A stretch of 64,000 nucleotides of DNA from Allopusillimonas sp008369125 (GTDB lineage Bacteria > Pseudomonadota > Gammaproteobacteria > Burkholderiales > Burkholderiaceae_B): contig NZ_VOAY01000006.1 in the NCBI RefSeq assembly GCF_008369125.1, forward strand, positions 1 to 64,000, written 5' to 3'. Shown here one piece after another: positions 8,566-17,845 of this stretch (its first letter is position 1; each line of letters opens with the position of its first letter). Both the position numbers and the translations under genes were made by a program. Under the pieces are notes generated by a model that searched no databases, had not been told where the DNA came from, and was given only the letters and a program-made list of their open reading frames with translations.

Positions 8566-9326
8566 CATTTTCCAGCTTTCTGACCAACCTCGTAATACCA
8601 CTTAATCTTTGCATTGCTTTACTGCTCATCGGCGCCGTCGCATTTATTGCCCGCCGACGCAAAACCGGTGTCATCCTGGCCGTTATCGGCGTGGGCTGGG
8701 CACTATTCTGGTCGCTACCTGCATCTACGTTATGGGCTGGCGGCCGGCTTGAGCAGTTATACCCCCATTCTCTGCCCATGAAACTGCCCACGGCTCAGGC
8801 CATAGTGGTGCTGGGCGGCAGTACGGCGAACAGCCGTATGAACTGGTTCGAGCCCTATGACAGCCAGCTGGCAAATTCGCGCGTCAACACGGCCGGCATA
8901 CTTTACCGGGCAGGCCGTGCGCCCTTGATCATACTGTCGGGAGCGGCCCTTGATGGCAATATCAGCGAAGCCCAAATGATGGCCAACACGCTGGAGCAAC
9001 AGGGTGTGCCCGAAAGCGCACTGGTACTGGAAGAGCGTAGCTATACCACTTACGAAAATGGCCTGTATACGTCTGAACTGCTGCGCCACCACCACATTTC
9101 AAATGTTTTGCTTGTCACGTCAGCCTTACACATGCCGCGCGCCGTGGCGGTATTCAGAAAGCAGGGAGTGGACGTTATCGCAGCGCCCTCACCTGCACAA
9201 ATCGTGGTGCCGGGTGACCCTCAGTTCTCGTTCTGGCAGCCCAACTTGCGCGTGCTGAGTGCCAGTCGGTCTATCGTCAAAGAGTATGTCGCGCTGCTGG
9301 TTTATTGGGTGCGCGGGTGGATCTGA
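8562..9326 (+). CDS. ElyC/SanA/YdcF-family DUF218 membrane protein
   Basis: A 254-residue inner-membrane protein with two N-terminal hydrophobic helices (about 10-30 and 38-60) followed by a DUF218 domain beginning AQAIVVLGGST near residue 85. E. coli ElyC of this family affects peptidoglycan and envelope-carrier lipid metabolism. The frame is open further upstream, but ATG 8562 overlaps the previous stop as ATGA and precedes the first membrane helix, so it is the likely start. Coupling to a heptosyltransferase supports an envelope role; the biochemical activity is unknown. Confidence 0.8.
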   Translation: MTFSSFLTNLVIPLNLCIALLLIGAVAFIARRRKTGVILAVIGVGWALFWSLPASTLWAGGRLEQLYPHSLPMKLPTAQAIVVLGGSTANSRMNWFEPYDSQLANSRVNTAGILYRAGRAPLIILSGAALDGNISEAQMMANTLEQQGVPESALVLEERSYTTYENGLYTSELLRHHHISNVLLVTSALHMPRAVAVFRKQGVDVIAAPSPAQIVVPGDPQFSFWQPNLRVLSASRSIVKEYVALLVYWVRGWI

Positions 9327-9387
9327 GCCAACGCCTTCTACGATGGTCTGCTGCAGCGCCCTCTGCCTGCTTATTGCTGATTTCTTA

Positions 9388-10137
9388 TTACTTTGGTCCA
9401 GACATAAAACTTAGCTTGGCATAACGGAAGAAGCTGCCTGCCGCCGCCGTGATGGCCAGCACAAGGCCATGACGGCCGTCCAGAAAGCCGCGCCGTATCA
9501 GATAGATGCGTACAAATGTCCAGAACCCATGCCCGAGTGCGCTCAGTACTGTGGCCCGCTTACCGCGTGCATACATCATGGCCGCCGCATCGGATGAGTA
9601 TCGGTTTACTTTTGCAATCAACGCATCCAGGTTGGCGTAAGGGTAATGAAGAAAGTGGTATTTGAGCCTGCGGGGCGTGCCGGTATTGAGTTCAACACGT
9701 TCGTGTACCGCCGCATCGGTGAATCGGGCCGAACCGCGCTGAAACAGCCGTAGCACGTAATCTGGCCACCAACCACTGTGCCTGATAAAGCGGCCACAGA
9801 AATCGGAAAGGCGGGCGATTTCACAGGCCTGTATTGAAGTGCCGGCCAGCACCTCTTTGATTTCGTCGGCCAGTTCTGGCGTAACCCGTTCGTCGGCGTC
9901 GATAGACAATATCCAGTCGCCCGTGGCCAAGTCGAGTGCCCTGTTTTTTTGGGGGCCGAACCCGGGCCAGTCAGACGTCACCTCGACGCGCGCACCAAAG
10001 TTGCGCGCAAGCTCAACCGTGTTATCGGTGCTGCCCGAATCGACCACAATAAATTCGTCTGCAAAGGCAACAGATTCGAGGCAATCAAGAATATGAGCAG
10101 ACTCGTTCTTGGTGATGATGATGACAGAAAGAGTCAT
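9388..10137 (-). CDS. Glycosyltransferase family 2, WaaE/KdtX-like
   Basis: A 249-residue GT-A enzyme. It opens with LSVIIITKNESAHILDCLES, has VDSGSTDNT, and the metal/nucleotide-binding ILSIDADERV near residues 85-95. This architecture is typical of the WaaE/KdtX group that adds a sugar to inner-core LPS. It is the last gene of a minus-strand unit in which every junction overlaps, and it shares ATGA with the upstream deacetylase. The exact donor and acceptor are inferred only at family level. Confidence 0.8.
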   Translation of the reverse strand: MTLSVIIITKNESAHILDCLESVAFADEFIVVDSGSTDNTVELARNFGARVEVTSDWPGFGPQKNRALDLATGDWILSIDADERVTPELADEIKEVLAGTSIQACEIARLSDFCGRFIRHSGWWPDYVLRLFQRGSARFTDAAVHERVELNTGTPRRLKYHFLHYPYANLDALIAKVNRYSSDAAAMMYARGKRATVLSALGHGFWTFVRIYLIRRGFLDGRHGLVLAITAAAGSFFRYAKLSFMSGPK

Positions 10138-10985
10138 TTGCGTTTCCTGAGCTGTTTTTTCCAGGCGCGCCAGGCCAAATAGCCCGCACCCAGCTGGGGG
10201 TGAGCTGTGAGCCAGATGCGGCGGTTCAGCCAGCTTCCAGGTAGATTGCGAACAGCAAAGCGGTAGATATGCTCCGGACTGGTGCCCGGCAAGTTTTGCC
10301 CAAATGCGTCGGTTGTATAGAGATGGCGAAACCCGGCCTCTCGGGCCGCCTCGACGTAGTCGACGTCAAAGTACCCCTGTGGCCAGCATAAGTGGTTACT
10401 GGCCTCGCCCAGATTACGTTGCAGTGCGGCGCGCGAATCGGCCAGCTCTTGGGCAATATGTCGACGTTTGACATCGGCGTCGGCACCGCATTCTTTATCC
10501 CAGCGTGTGTGCGTATGGGTATGTGAGTGGAACTCGAAGGTACCCGCTTCGCGCATGGCGTGTATTTCGCTCCAGCGCAGCATAACGTCATCAGCCTGAC
10601 CTTCTGCAAGGATTTTTTTACAGGCATGGTGATCTGGTGTAGCTGGCAAGGTGGCCCCTTGCCCTGCACAGGGCCTGGCGTCGCCGTCACCGATGAGCCC
10701 CGTGACAATAAACAGAATGGCGTGCAAGCCGTGGCGCTGTAGTATCGGGTGCGCATATACCCAGTTGTTGAGATAACCATCGTCAAAAGTGATGACGATC
10801 GATTTCTTGGGTACCGTTTCACCCGCCAGGTAGCCAGCGAACTGTTCTGCGGTTAACGAGGTATAGCCTGCGCGCGCCAGCCTGGCCATTTGCCGGTCAA
10901 ACACCTCGGGCGTGACGGCAATCATGCCGCCTTCGGGCGTGACGTGGTGATACATCAGCACAGGAACAGCTGGCGTACTGCTCAT
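10134..10985 (-). CDS. Polysaccharide deacetylase (NodB-type) family protein
   Basis: A 283-residue carbohydrate esterase family 4 protein. It starts VPVLMYHHV, typical of the YadE/PgaB-like branch. ITFDDGY near residue 70 carries the catalytic and metal-binding aspartates, and HSHTHTHTRWD supplies the metal histidines. No clear signal peptide is present, so it may act on a cytoplasmic glycan or lipid-linked sugar. ATG 10985 overlaps the upstream TGA and was preferred over an in-frame start six codons earlier. Its position between GT4 and GT2 genes points to LPS or capsule modification. Confidence 0.8.
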   Translation of the reverse strand: MSSTPAVPVLMYHHVTPEGGMIAVTPEVFDRQMARLARAGYTSLTAEQFAGYLAGETVPKKSIVITFDDGYLNNWVYAHPILQRHGLHAILFIVTGLIGDGDARPCAGQGATLPATPDHHACKKILAEGQADDVMLRWSEIHAMREAGTFEFHSHTHTHTRWDKECGADADVKRRHIAQELADSRAALQRNLGEASNHLCWPQGYFDVDYVEAAREAGFRHLYTTDAFGQNLPGTSPEHIYRFAVRNLPGSWLNRRIWLTAHPQLGAGYLAWRAWKKQLRKRK

Positions 10986-12079
10986 TGGCGTTCTCCCAGC
11001 CATTTGCGATAAACGGATTCGGTACGTTCGGCCAGCCGCTCAGTTGAGAAAACACCCTCTTCGCGCACCATGCGATAGCCTGCCTGGCCCATGCGACGAC
11101 GCAACTGTGGGTCGTCAACCAGCTGTTGTAACGCGGCTGTAAGCGCGGCCACATCTTTTGCCGGTACCAGCAGGCCGGTGACGTCTTCACGCATCATCTC
11201 TGCCACACCACCTACGCGTGTGCCAACAACCGGCAAGCCGGCGGCCTGTGCCTCGACATATACCGTGCCCGATGCTTCTTGCTCCGTAGCCAGTGCGAAC
11301 AGATTACAGCCAGCAAGCAGATTGGGCACATCTCGTCGTGTACCCAGCATGTGAATACGAGACTGCAGGCCCAACTGCGCTACATAGGCCTGCACCTGTT
11401 CAAAGGTGGGTGAGCCACTGCCTACCAGAACCAGATGCAGTTGCGGCCTGTCTGCCATCAAGGGCCGAATGGCGTCGATAAGGGTGCGATGCCCCTTCTT
11501 TGCGCGCATGACGGCCACACAACCCACAACGATGTCGTCATTGGAGAGCCCAAGCTCGTCACGAAGCGTTGAGTGTTCGACCAGCGGAGGCAGGACGATA
11601 GGTGAATAAATAGTGGCGACATGCTGTTCAGGCACGCCACGGCTGATGAGATAGCTGCGGACATAATCGCTGACCGTGGTAACGCGATGTGGCAGCCAGG
11701 TGTAGGAAAGCATGGAGCCAACCTTGTTGGCCAGGTGGCGTGTGCGGACGATAAGGGGCCCGCCGTTCAGCCTGCCTGCCGTGCCCGCAATCAGTGTGTC
11801 GATACGACTGTGGGTATTGATGACGTCGTAGTTGCCTTGGCGCAAAATGCCACGCATGGCGGCCACGCCTTTAAGGTAATTTGATGCGCCCCCCATGGGC
11901 ATGGTGTGCACAATAAACCCATCATCGCGCAGCCGGGATACAAGCTGAGCCTGCGGCTGGCACACGGCCTCAAGTTGATGCCCACGATCGCGCATGGCGT
12001 GCAGTTCTTTATATATGCGGTGTTCCTGCCCGCCGAAGGCGACGGCCGCTTCAGTATGAAGAATGCGCAAAGGCTGCAT
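10982..12079 (-). CDS. Glycosyltransferase family 4
   Basis: A 365-residue GT-B retaining glycosyltransferase. The N-terminal Rossmann half begins LRILHTEAAVAFGGQEHR with the glycine-rich acceptor loop, and the C-terminal half carries the GT4 E-x7-E signature in EASGTVYVEAQAAGLPVV. The ATG at 12079 overlaps the dnaE stop (TGATG), which supports it over an in-frame start 12 codons upstream that lies inside dnaE. It is coupled to dnaE upstream and to the deacetylase downstream. Predicted to build LPS core or another surface glycan. Confidence 0.82.
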   Translation of the reverse strand: MQPLRILHTEAAVAFGGQEHRIYKELHAMRDRGHQLEAVCQPQAQLVSRLRDDGFIVHTMPMGGASNYLKGVAAMRGILRQGNYDVINTHSRIDTLIAGTAGRLNGGPLIVRTRHLANKVGSMLSYTWLPHRVTTVSDYVRSYLISRGVPEQHVATIYSPIVLPPLVEHSTLRDELGLSNDDIVVGCVAVMRAKKGHRTLIDAIRPLMADRPQLHLVLVGSGSPTFEQVQAYVAQLGLQSRIHMLGTRRDVPNLLAGCNLFALATEQEASGTVYVEAQAAGLPVVGTRVGGVAEMMREDVTGLLVPAKDVAALTAALQQLVDDPQLRRRMGQAGYRMVREEGVFSTERLAERTESVYRKWLGERQ

Positions 12080-15000
12080 CAGTAAATAATCTCCACAGCC
12101 TCTCGGTCTACCCACCGGTCAAGTTGTTCGAACATGGCGTCTGCCATACGCACACGCCAGTCTTCACCCAGCTTGAGCGTGCATAGAAAGGGGCTTTTGT
12201 GCAGGCGTATTTCAACAGGCACACCCGGGATGCCATTTTCAGGTTCGGCGCGAAATGGGTTTAGCACCTGCCGCAGACGATTGGTATCGGCGTTGCCATT
12301 TAACGAAATACGCAAGCTGCGTGCCCTTTCTTCACGGGCCAGCTGCAAATCGTAAACAGCATCGGCAGAAACACGCAGCCCTCCTGAATAATCGTCATTG
12401 CTGACTTTGCCATGAATAATGACGAGATGATCTTCTTTTAGGCGGTTGCGATGCTGCTCGTATAGCTCATTAAATACCGCTACTTCGACCTGGGCGGAGC
12501 CATCATCAAGCAAGGCGTACATCATCTTGCCGCGGCGAGTCATCTTGACACGCACCGAAGCCAACACGCCCGCAAACCACTGCAGACTGCGCGACGGTTC
12601 GAGACGGACAAGCGGTGTGGGCGCGAAACGACGTACCTCATCGCGCCAGGCATCGAAAAGATGGCCACTGAAATAAAACCCCAGGGCTGCCTTTTCTTGC
12701 AACAGCCGTGTTTGAAGATCCCACGGTGCAACTTTGGCCAGCTCACCTTCGACAATGTCATTGGCATCATCGGCGAACAGCGAAACTTGATTGGCGCTGC
12801 GTGCGGCTTGCTCCGCCGCCTCGATCGCGTTGCCAATCGTGGCCAGCAGTGCCGCACGATTTTCTTCGATCTGATCGAACGCACCTGCGCGTATCAGCGC
12901 CTCTATGGTGCGGCGGTTAACCATGTGGCGATTAACGCGGCGGCAGAAGTCAAACAGGCTGACGAACGGCCCGCTCTCTTCTCGTGTTCTGATGATCTCT
13001 TCAACAGCAGCTTGACCCGTGCCCTTTACCGCCCCCAAACCGTAGCGCATGGTGCGCGGTGGCAGGCCTTTTGCCACGTATTCATCGTTTACAGGCTCAA
13101 AGCGGTAAGGCGACGCATTGACGTCGGGCGGCAACACCTCGACCTTATTGGCCAGTGCGTCTTTCCAGAAAATCTGCACCTTGTCAGTGTCATCCATGTC
13201 TGACGACAAGGTGGCGGCCAGAAACTCGGCTGGATGATAATACTTGAGCCAGGCTGTCTGATAGGCGATCAGCGCATAAGCAGCAGAGTGACTCTTGTTA
13301 AAACCATAGCCTGCAAATTTTTCCATCAAGTCGAATAGCTTGACGGCCAGCTCGGCGTCATACCCTTTTTCAACAGCACCGGTTTCAAAGAGCACGCGGT
13401 GCTTGGCCATTTCTGAGGGCTTTTTCTTACCCATGGCACGTCGCAGCAGGTCGGCGCCACCCAGTGTGTAGCCCCCGATAATCTGCGAGATCAGCATCAC
13501 CTGCTCTTGGTACACGATTACCCCATAGGTACTCGAGAGCACAGACTCCAGGTCTTTGTGAAAATAGTCAACTTCAGCGCGACCATGCTTACGATTGACG
13601 AAGTCGACCACCATGCCTGACTCAAGCGGGCCGGGGCGATACAGCGCCAGCATGGCGATAACATCTTCAAAGGTATTGGGTCGAAGATTCTTGAGCAGCT
13701 CTTTCATACCGCGCGACTCAAGCTGGAACACCGCCGTGGTATTGCCTTCACACAACAACTGGTACGCCTTGGCGTCGTCGAGTGGCAAAGACAGAATATC
13801 GAAGTCGCGCTTAGTTTCGTTGAACCGACGCACAAAGCGCACGGCCCAGTCGAGAATAGTCAGGTTGCGCAGGCCAAGAAAGTCAAACTTGACCAGGCCA
13901 GCGGCCTCGACATCGTCTTTGTCATATTGCGAGAAGGCATTGCTGTCAGTGCCAGGCTGGCAATACAGCGGGCAAAAGTCAGTGAGTTTGCCAGGGGCGA
14001 TCAAAACACCCCCGGCATGCATGCCAATGTTACGGGTCAAGCCTTCAAGCGGGCGCGCTAGGTCAATTAGCGCCCGTACCTCTTCGTCTTGCTCGTAGCG
14101 CTCTTTGAAGGTTGGCTCTTCATTGAGTGTGCGCTCCAGCGACCAAGGGTCAGCAGGGCTGAAAGGGATCAGCTTGGAAAGCCCGTCACAAAGTGAATAA
14201 GGCATTTCGAGCACGCGCCCCACATCACGCACCACCGCCTTGGCACCCAGCGTGCCGAACGTGGCAATCTGGCTGACAGCTTCTTTGCCGTACTTTTGCT
14301 TGACGTACTCAATGACACGTTCGCGATTATCCTGGCAGAAATCGATATCGAAGTCAGGCATGGAGACACGTTCGGGGTTCAGAAACCGCTCAAACAGCAA
14401 GTCATACCGAAGTGGATCGAGGTCAGTAATGCCCAGCGAGTAAGCGACCAGCGACCCTGCGCCCGAGCCACGCCCAGGCCCCACCGGCACGCCATTATTT
14501 TTGCCCCAGTTGATGAAGTCGGCAACGATAAGAAAGTAGCCTGGGAAACCCATGGAAATAATGGTTTTGCATTCCCAGCGCAGTCGCTCTAGATATTTGG
14601 GATAGTTTTTCTCGCGTTCTGCCTCGTCAGGAAACAGCTGCAGCATGCGCTCTGCAAGCCCTTCTTCGGAAAGCTGCACCATGAAATCGTCGAGCGTAAT
14701 GCCTTCGGGTGTTGGAAAATTGGGCAGTTGAGGCTTGCCCAACACCAATGTCAGGTTACAACGCTTGGCAATCTCGACCGTGTTGGCTAGGGCAGACGGC
14801 ACATCAGCGAACCGACTTGCCATTTCTTGCGAACTGAGCAGGTATTGATCGCGGGTAAAACGCCGTGGCCGTCGGGCATCGCCGAGCCGCTCGCCTTCGG
14901 CGATGCACACGCGGGCTTCATGGGCGCGAAAATCTGATTCTTCGAGAAACTGAACCGGATGGGTAGCAACAACAGGCAAGCCTTGCGCCGCAGCCAACCG

Positions 15001-15567
15001 CACAGCGGCCTGCACATAGGCCTCATCACCGTCATGCCCACTGCGTTGCAGCTCAATGTAATAGCTGTCAGGAAACGCACGCGCCCAGTCTGCGGCAAGC
15101 TCAGCCGCCTCGGCAACCCGACCGGCCTCCAACAGTTGCCCTACATCGCCCGCCCTGCCTCCAGACAGCACAATAAGCCCCTGCGCCTGCAGCAGCCATT
15201 CGCGCTTGACCTCGCCGCGACCTCGGTACTGGTTGTCAAGCCACGCGCGGGTAAGCAGCTCGCAAAGCGCCAGATAGCCATCATGATTGCGCACCAGCAC
15301 AAGCAGGCGCGACGGCTTGTCGCGATCAATGGGGTTTTCTAGCCACAGATCGGCACCGGCAATGGGTTTAACGCCATTATTGCGAGCGGCCCGATAAAAC
15401 TTGATGAACCCGAACAGATTCATCAAATCGGTAATGGCCATAGCAGGCTGGCCATATCCGGCTGCCTTTTTGATGAGCTGCGGTATACGGGCGATGCCGT
15501 CCACGACCGAAAACTCGGAATGGACGCGCAAATGGACAAAAAGAGGACAAGAGGTTGCTTCAGTCAT
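12079..15567 (-). CDS. dnaE: DNA polymerase III alpha subunit
   Basis: Replicative polymerase catalytic subunit, 1162 residues, the usual DnaE size. It begins with the PHP domain (HLRVHSEFSVVDG), carries the catalytic PDFDIDF with aspartates near 405 and 407 in the palm, and continues through the helix-hairpin-helix (about 835-900) and OB-fold regions to the C-terminal tau-binding part. It is the first gene of the overlapping unit dnaE > GT4 > deacetylase > GT2, so envelope glycosyltransferases appear translationally coupled to the polymerase. Confidence 0.97.
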   Translation of the reverse strand: MTEATSCPLFVHLRVHSEFSVVDGIARIPQLIKKAAGYGQPAMAITDLMNLFGFIKFYRAARNNGVKPIAGADLWLENPIDRDKPSRLLVLVRNHDGYLALCELLTRAWLDNQYRGRGEVKREWLLQAQGLIVLSGGRAGDVGQLLEAGRVAEAAELAADWARAFPDSYYIELQRSGHDGDEAYVQAAVRLAAAQGLPVVATHPVQFLEESDFRAHEARVCIAEGERLGDARRPRRFTRDQYLLSSQEMASRFADVPSALANTVEIAKRCNLTLVLGKPQLPNFPTPEGITLDDFMVQLSEEGLAERMLQLFPDEAEREKNYPKYLERLRWECKTIISMGFPGYFLIVADFINWGKNNGVPVGPGRGSGAGSLVAYSLGITDLDPLRYDLLFERFLNPERVSMPDFDIDFCQDNRERVIEYVKQKYGKEAVSQIATFGTLGAKAVVRDVGRVLEMPYSLCDGLSKLIPFSPADPWSLERTLNEEPTFKERYEQDEEVRALIDLARPLEGLTRNIGMHAGGVLIAPGKLTDFCPLYCQPGTDSNAFSQYDKDDVEAAGLVKFDFLGLRNLTILDWAVRFVRRFNETKRDFDILSLPLDDAKAYQLLCEGNTTAVFQLESRGMKELLKNLRPNTFEDVIAMLALYRPGPLESGMVVDFVNRKHGRAEVDYFHKDLESVLSSTYGVIVYQEQVMLISQIIGGYTLGGADLLRRAMGKKKPSEMAKHRVLFETGAVEKGYDAELAVKLFDLMEKFAGYGFNKSHSAAYALIAYQTAWLKYYHPAEFLAATLSSDMDDTDKVQIFWKDALANKVEVLPPDVNASPYRFEPVNDEYVAKGLPPRTMRYGLGAVKGTGQAAVEEIIRTREESGPFVSLFDFCRRVNRHMVNRRTIEALIRAGAFDQIEENRAALLATIGNAIEAAEQAARSANQVSLFADDANDIVEGELAKVAPWDLQTRLLQEKAALGFYFSGHLFDAWRDEVRRFAPTPLVRLEPSRSLQWFAGVLASVRVKMTRRGKMMYALLDDGSAQVEVAVFNELYEQHRNRLKEDHLVIIHGKVSNDDYSGGLRVSADAVYDLQLAREERARSLRISLNGNADTNRLRQVLNPFRAEPENGIPGVPVEIRLHKSPFLCTLKLGEDWRVRMADAMFEQLDRWVDREAVEIIY

Positions 15568-15705
15568 GTCGGGATTGTACCTAGGCTGGGCCGATTCTGG
15601 GAGAGACCAGAGCAGTATGGGTACTCATGCTCCGACCTCGAAGCAGCACCAGCCTCGCTATCCCCCGTGGAATCCCCTATGGCAAATGAAAACGCTGATT
15701 GCTAT

Positions 15706-15727
15706 AAAATGAAAACGTTTTCATTTT
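15706..15727. promoter_or_regulatory. 22-bp perfect palindromic operator for the LacI-type repressor
   Basis: The 22 bp centred at 15716/15717 are a perfect palindrome with half-site AAAATGAAAAC and a central ACGT. A CG-centred AT-flanked palindrome is typical of LacI/GalR-family operators. It ends 11 bp before the lacI-type start and overlaps a TATAAA box at 15703-15708. A second copy of one half-site, AAATGAAAACGCT, lies at 15684-15696, about two helical turns upstream. Autorepression is inferred. Confidence 0.8.
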
Positions 15728-15738
15728 AGGTTTGGCAT

Positions 15739-16752
15739 ATGTCAGACATAAGGCGAGTCGCCGCGTTGGCCGGCTGTTCCATTGCCACCGTATCGCGCTG
15801 TTTCAACGAACCTCATCTGGTTCGCGAGAAAACACGCGAACGCATTTTGGCCATTGCAAGCCAAGAACGGTTTCGTCCTAACCTGATAGGACGGCAACTG
15901 CGGCGCAAGCAAACGGGGCTTGTAGGCGTGATGCTGCCCTCGCTTACAAACCCCATTTTTGCTGACTGTGCTGCGGGTATAGAACAGGCACTCGAAACGC
16001 AGCATAAACGCATGCTACTCACGACAACACAGTACGAAGTAAGTAAAGAAAGCCAACTTATTGAGATTCTTCTTCGCCAGCAGGTTGACGGGCTGCTGCT
16101 TACCGTGGCTGATACGGCACATTGCGACGCGCTGGACTTGCTTGCACGAGAAAACGTGCCCTATGTACTGATGTACAACCATACAGAAGGCTTTCCGTCT
16201 GTTTCCATTGACGACCGTGTCGCCGCACGCGACGCCATTGAGCATTTGCTCAACGCTGGCCACCAGCATATTGCAATGATCGCAGGCTATGTGGCGGCGT
16301 CAGATCGCTCGCGCTTGCGTTATCAGGGATACGAAGATGCCATGTTTGCCGCAGGCCACAAGCCGCTACCACTTCTTGAGGTGGATTTCGATGCACGCAC
16401 CATTGAAACCAGTTTGCAACATTGGCTGGATAACATGGCGAGTGCACCGACTGCCGTGTTCTGCAGTACAGATTTACTCGCACTTGAGGTAATAAAGTTA
16501 CTGCGTGAGCGTGGGGTTCATATTCCCCGAGACATGTCCATTATTGGCTTTGACGGGCTCAAATACGGCCAACTTATCGAGCCAACACTAACGACGATCA
16601 GCCAGCCCAATCATGAGATTGGTCGGCGCGCGGCTGAGCGCCTGCTTGCCCGCCTAGATGGTACAGACATCCACCATGACTCTTTATTTCTCGACCACGT
16701 TTTGCTGGAAAGAAAAACGGTTGGTGCACCCAGCCTAGATCGCAGGCGCTAA
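15739..16752 (+). CDS. LacI-family transcriptional repressor
   Basis: A 337-residue regulator: N-terminal helix-turn-helix and hinge (IRRVAALAGCSIATVSRCFN) over residues 4-60, then a periplasmic-binding-protein-like effector domain from LVGVMLPSLTNPIFAD. It starts 11 bp after a perfect palindromic operator and sits 62 bp upstream of an ABC importer operon on the same strand, so it most likely controls itself and that operon. The effector is probably the transported compound or its breakdown product, which I infer to be a phosphodiester. Confidence 0.92.
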   Translation: MSDIRRVAALAGCSIATVSRCFNEPHLVREKTRERILAIASQERFRPNLIGRQLRRKQTGLVGVMLPSLTNPIFADCAAGIEQALETQHKRMLLTTTQYEVSKESQLIEILLRQQVDGLLLTVADTAHCDALDLLARENVPYVLMYNHTEGFPSVSIDDRVAARDAIEHLLNAGHQHIAMIAGYVAASDRSRLRYQGYEDAMFAAGHKPLPLLEVDFDARTIETSLQHWLDNMASAPTAVFCSTDLLALEVIKLLRERGVHIPRDMSIIGFDGLKYGQLIEPTLTTISQPNHEIGRRAAERLLARLDGTDIHHDSLFLDHVLLERKTVGAPSLDRRR

Positions 16753-16770
16753 GACGCCATGCAGCCTGTT

Positions 16771-16784
16771 GGCAACTATTTGCC
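16771..16784. promoter_or_regulatory. Short inverted repeat before the ABC operon
   Basis: GGCAA-CTAT-TTGCC forms a 5-bp inverted repeat in the 62-bp gap between the repressor and the binding-protein gene. It may be a second operator or an mRNA hairpin that separates regulator from transporter expression. It does not match the 22-bp operator. Confidence 0.35.
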
Positions 16785-16814
16785 AGCGGGGTTTACTCAC
16801 CAAGGAGCTGTACC

Positions 16815-17834
16815 ATGAAACTTCGAAAATTCCTGATGCTCGGGGTCTTTATGACACTGAGCATGAATATGGGTGCCGCGAGCGCCGCCAGTTCAGATGA
16901 CCTGGTCATTTGCTACAACTGTCCTCCGCAATGGGCAGACTGGGCAGGCCAGGTCAAAAACATTAAAAATGACCTCAACTTAACGGTGCCTCTGGACAAT
17001 AAAAACTCGGGGCAATCGCTGGCCCAGATTATTACCGAGAAAAACAGCCCGGTCGCAGATATTGTTTACCTTGGCATCACGGCGGCCATTGAGGCCACGA
17101 AGCAAGATGTACTTGGCAGCTACAAACCCAAAAACTGGGATGAAATCCCCGATGATCTGAAAGACAAGGACGGTCGCTGGGTCGCCATCCACTCGGGCAC
17201 CATCGGCCTTTTTGTGAATGAGGCAGCACTCGAAGGCAAGCCGGTGCCGCAATCATGGAGTGACCTGCTCAAGCCTGAATACCGCGGGTTGGTAGGCTAT
17301 CTTGATCCAAGCAGCGCTTTTGTGGGCTATGCAGGCGCCGTTGCAATTAACCAGGCTATGGGTGGCACCCTTGACGACTTTACGCCAGCCCTGGACTACC
17401 TTAAAAAGCTTAAACAGAACAAGCCTATTGTGCCAAAGCAGACCTCGTACGCCCGTGTTCTCTCAGGCGAGATACCTATCTTGATCGATTTTGATTTTAA
17501 TGCGTACCGGGGCAAATACAAGGATGAAGCCGACATCCAGTTTGTTATTCCAAAAGAAGGCAGCGTGACGTTTCCATACACCATTTCATTGGTGAAGGGC
17601 GCTCCACATGAAGCGAACGCCAAAAAGGTCATCGACTACCTGCTTTCGGACAAAGGCCAGGCACATTGGGCGAATGCCTTTCTCAAGCCTGTGCGTCACG
17701 TTGATATTCCGAAAGACATCGCAGACAAGTTTTTGCCTGACAGTGAGTATGCACGCGTAAAAACCGTGGACTACACAAAACTCGCCGCGAAGCAAGAAGC
17801 CTTCCAGCGCATGTATCTTGACCAGGTGAACTAA
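16815..17834 (+). CDS. ABC transporter periplasmic binding protein (family 6-type)
   Basis: A 339-residue exported binding protein. The signal peptide spans about residues 1-28 and ends MGAASAAS. The mature protein begins SSDDLVICYNCPPQWADW, with an unusual C-x-x-C pair near its N-terminus. The fold class resembles the ferric/thiamine/phosphonate (FbpA-like) binding proteins. AAGGAG lies before the ATG. It heads a five-gene operon with two permeases, an ATPase and a GpdQ-like phosphodiesterase, so the ligand is probably a phosphodiester such as glycerophosphocholine or glycerophosphoethanolamine. Confidence 0.85.
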   Translation: MKLRKFLMLGVFMTLSMNMGAASAASSDDLVICYNCPPQWADWAGQVKNIKNDLNLTVPLDNKNSGQSLAQIITEKNSPVADIVYLGITAAIEATKQDVLGSYKPKNWDEIPDDLKDKDGRWVAIHSGTIGLFVNEAALEGKPVPQSWSDLLKPEYRGLVGYLDPSSAFVGYAGAVAINQAMGGTLDDFTPALDYLKKLKQNKPIVPKQTSYARVLSGEIPILIDFDFNAYRGKYKDEADIQFVIPKEGSVTFPYTISLVKGAPHEANAKKVIDYLLSDKGQAHWANAFLKPVRHVDIPKDIADKFLPDSEYARVKTVDYTKLAAKQEAFQRMYLDQVN

Positions 17835-17845
17835 GCGAAACGCAA

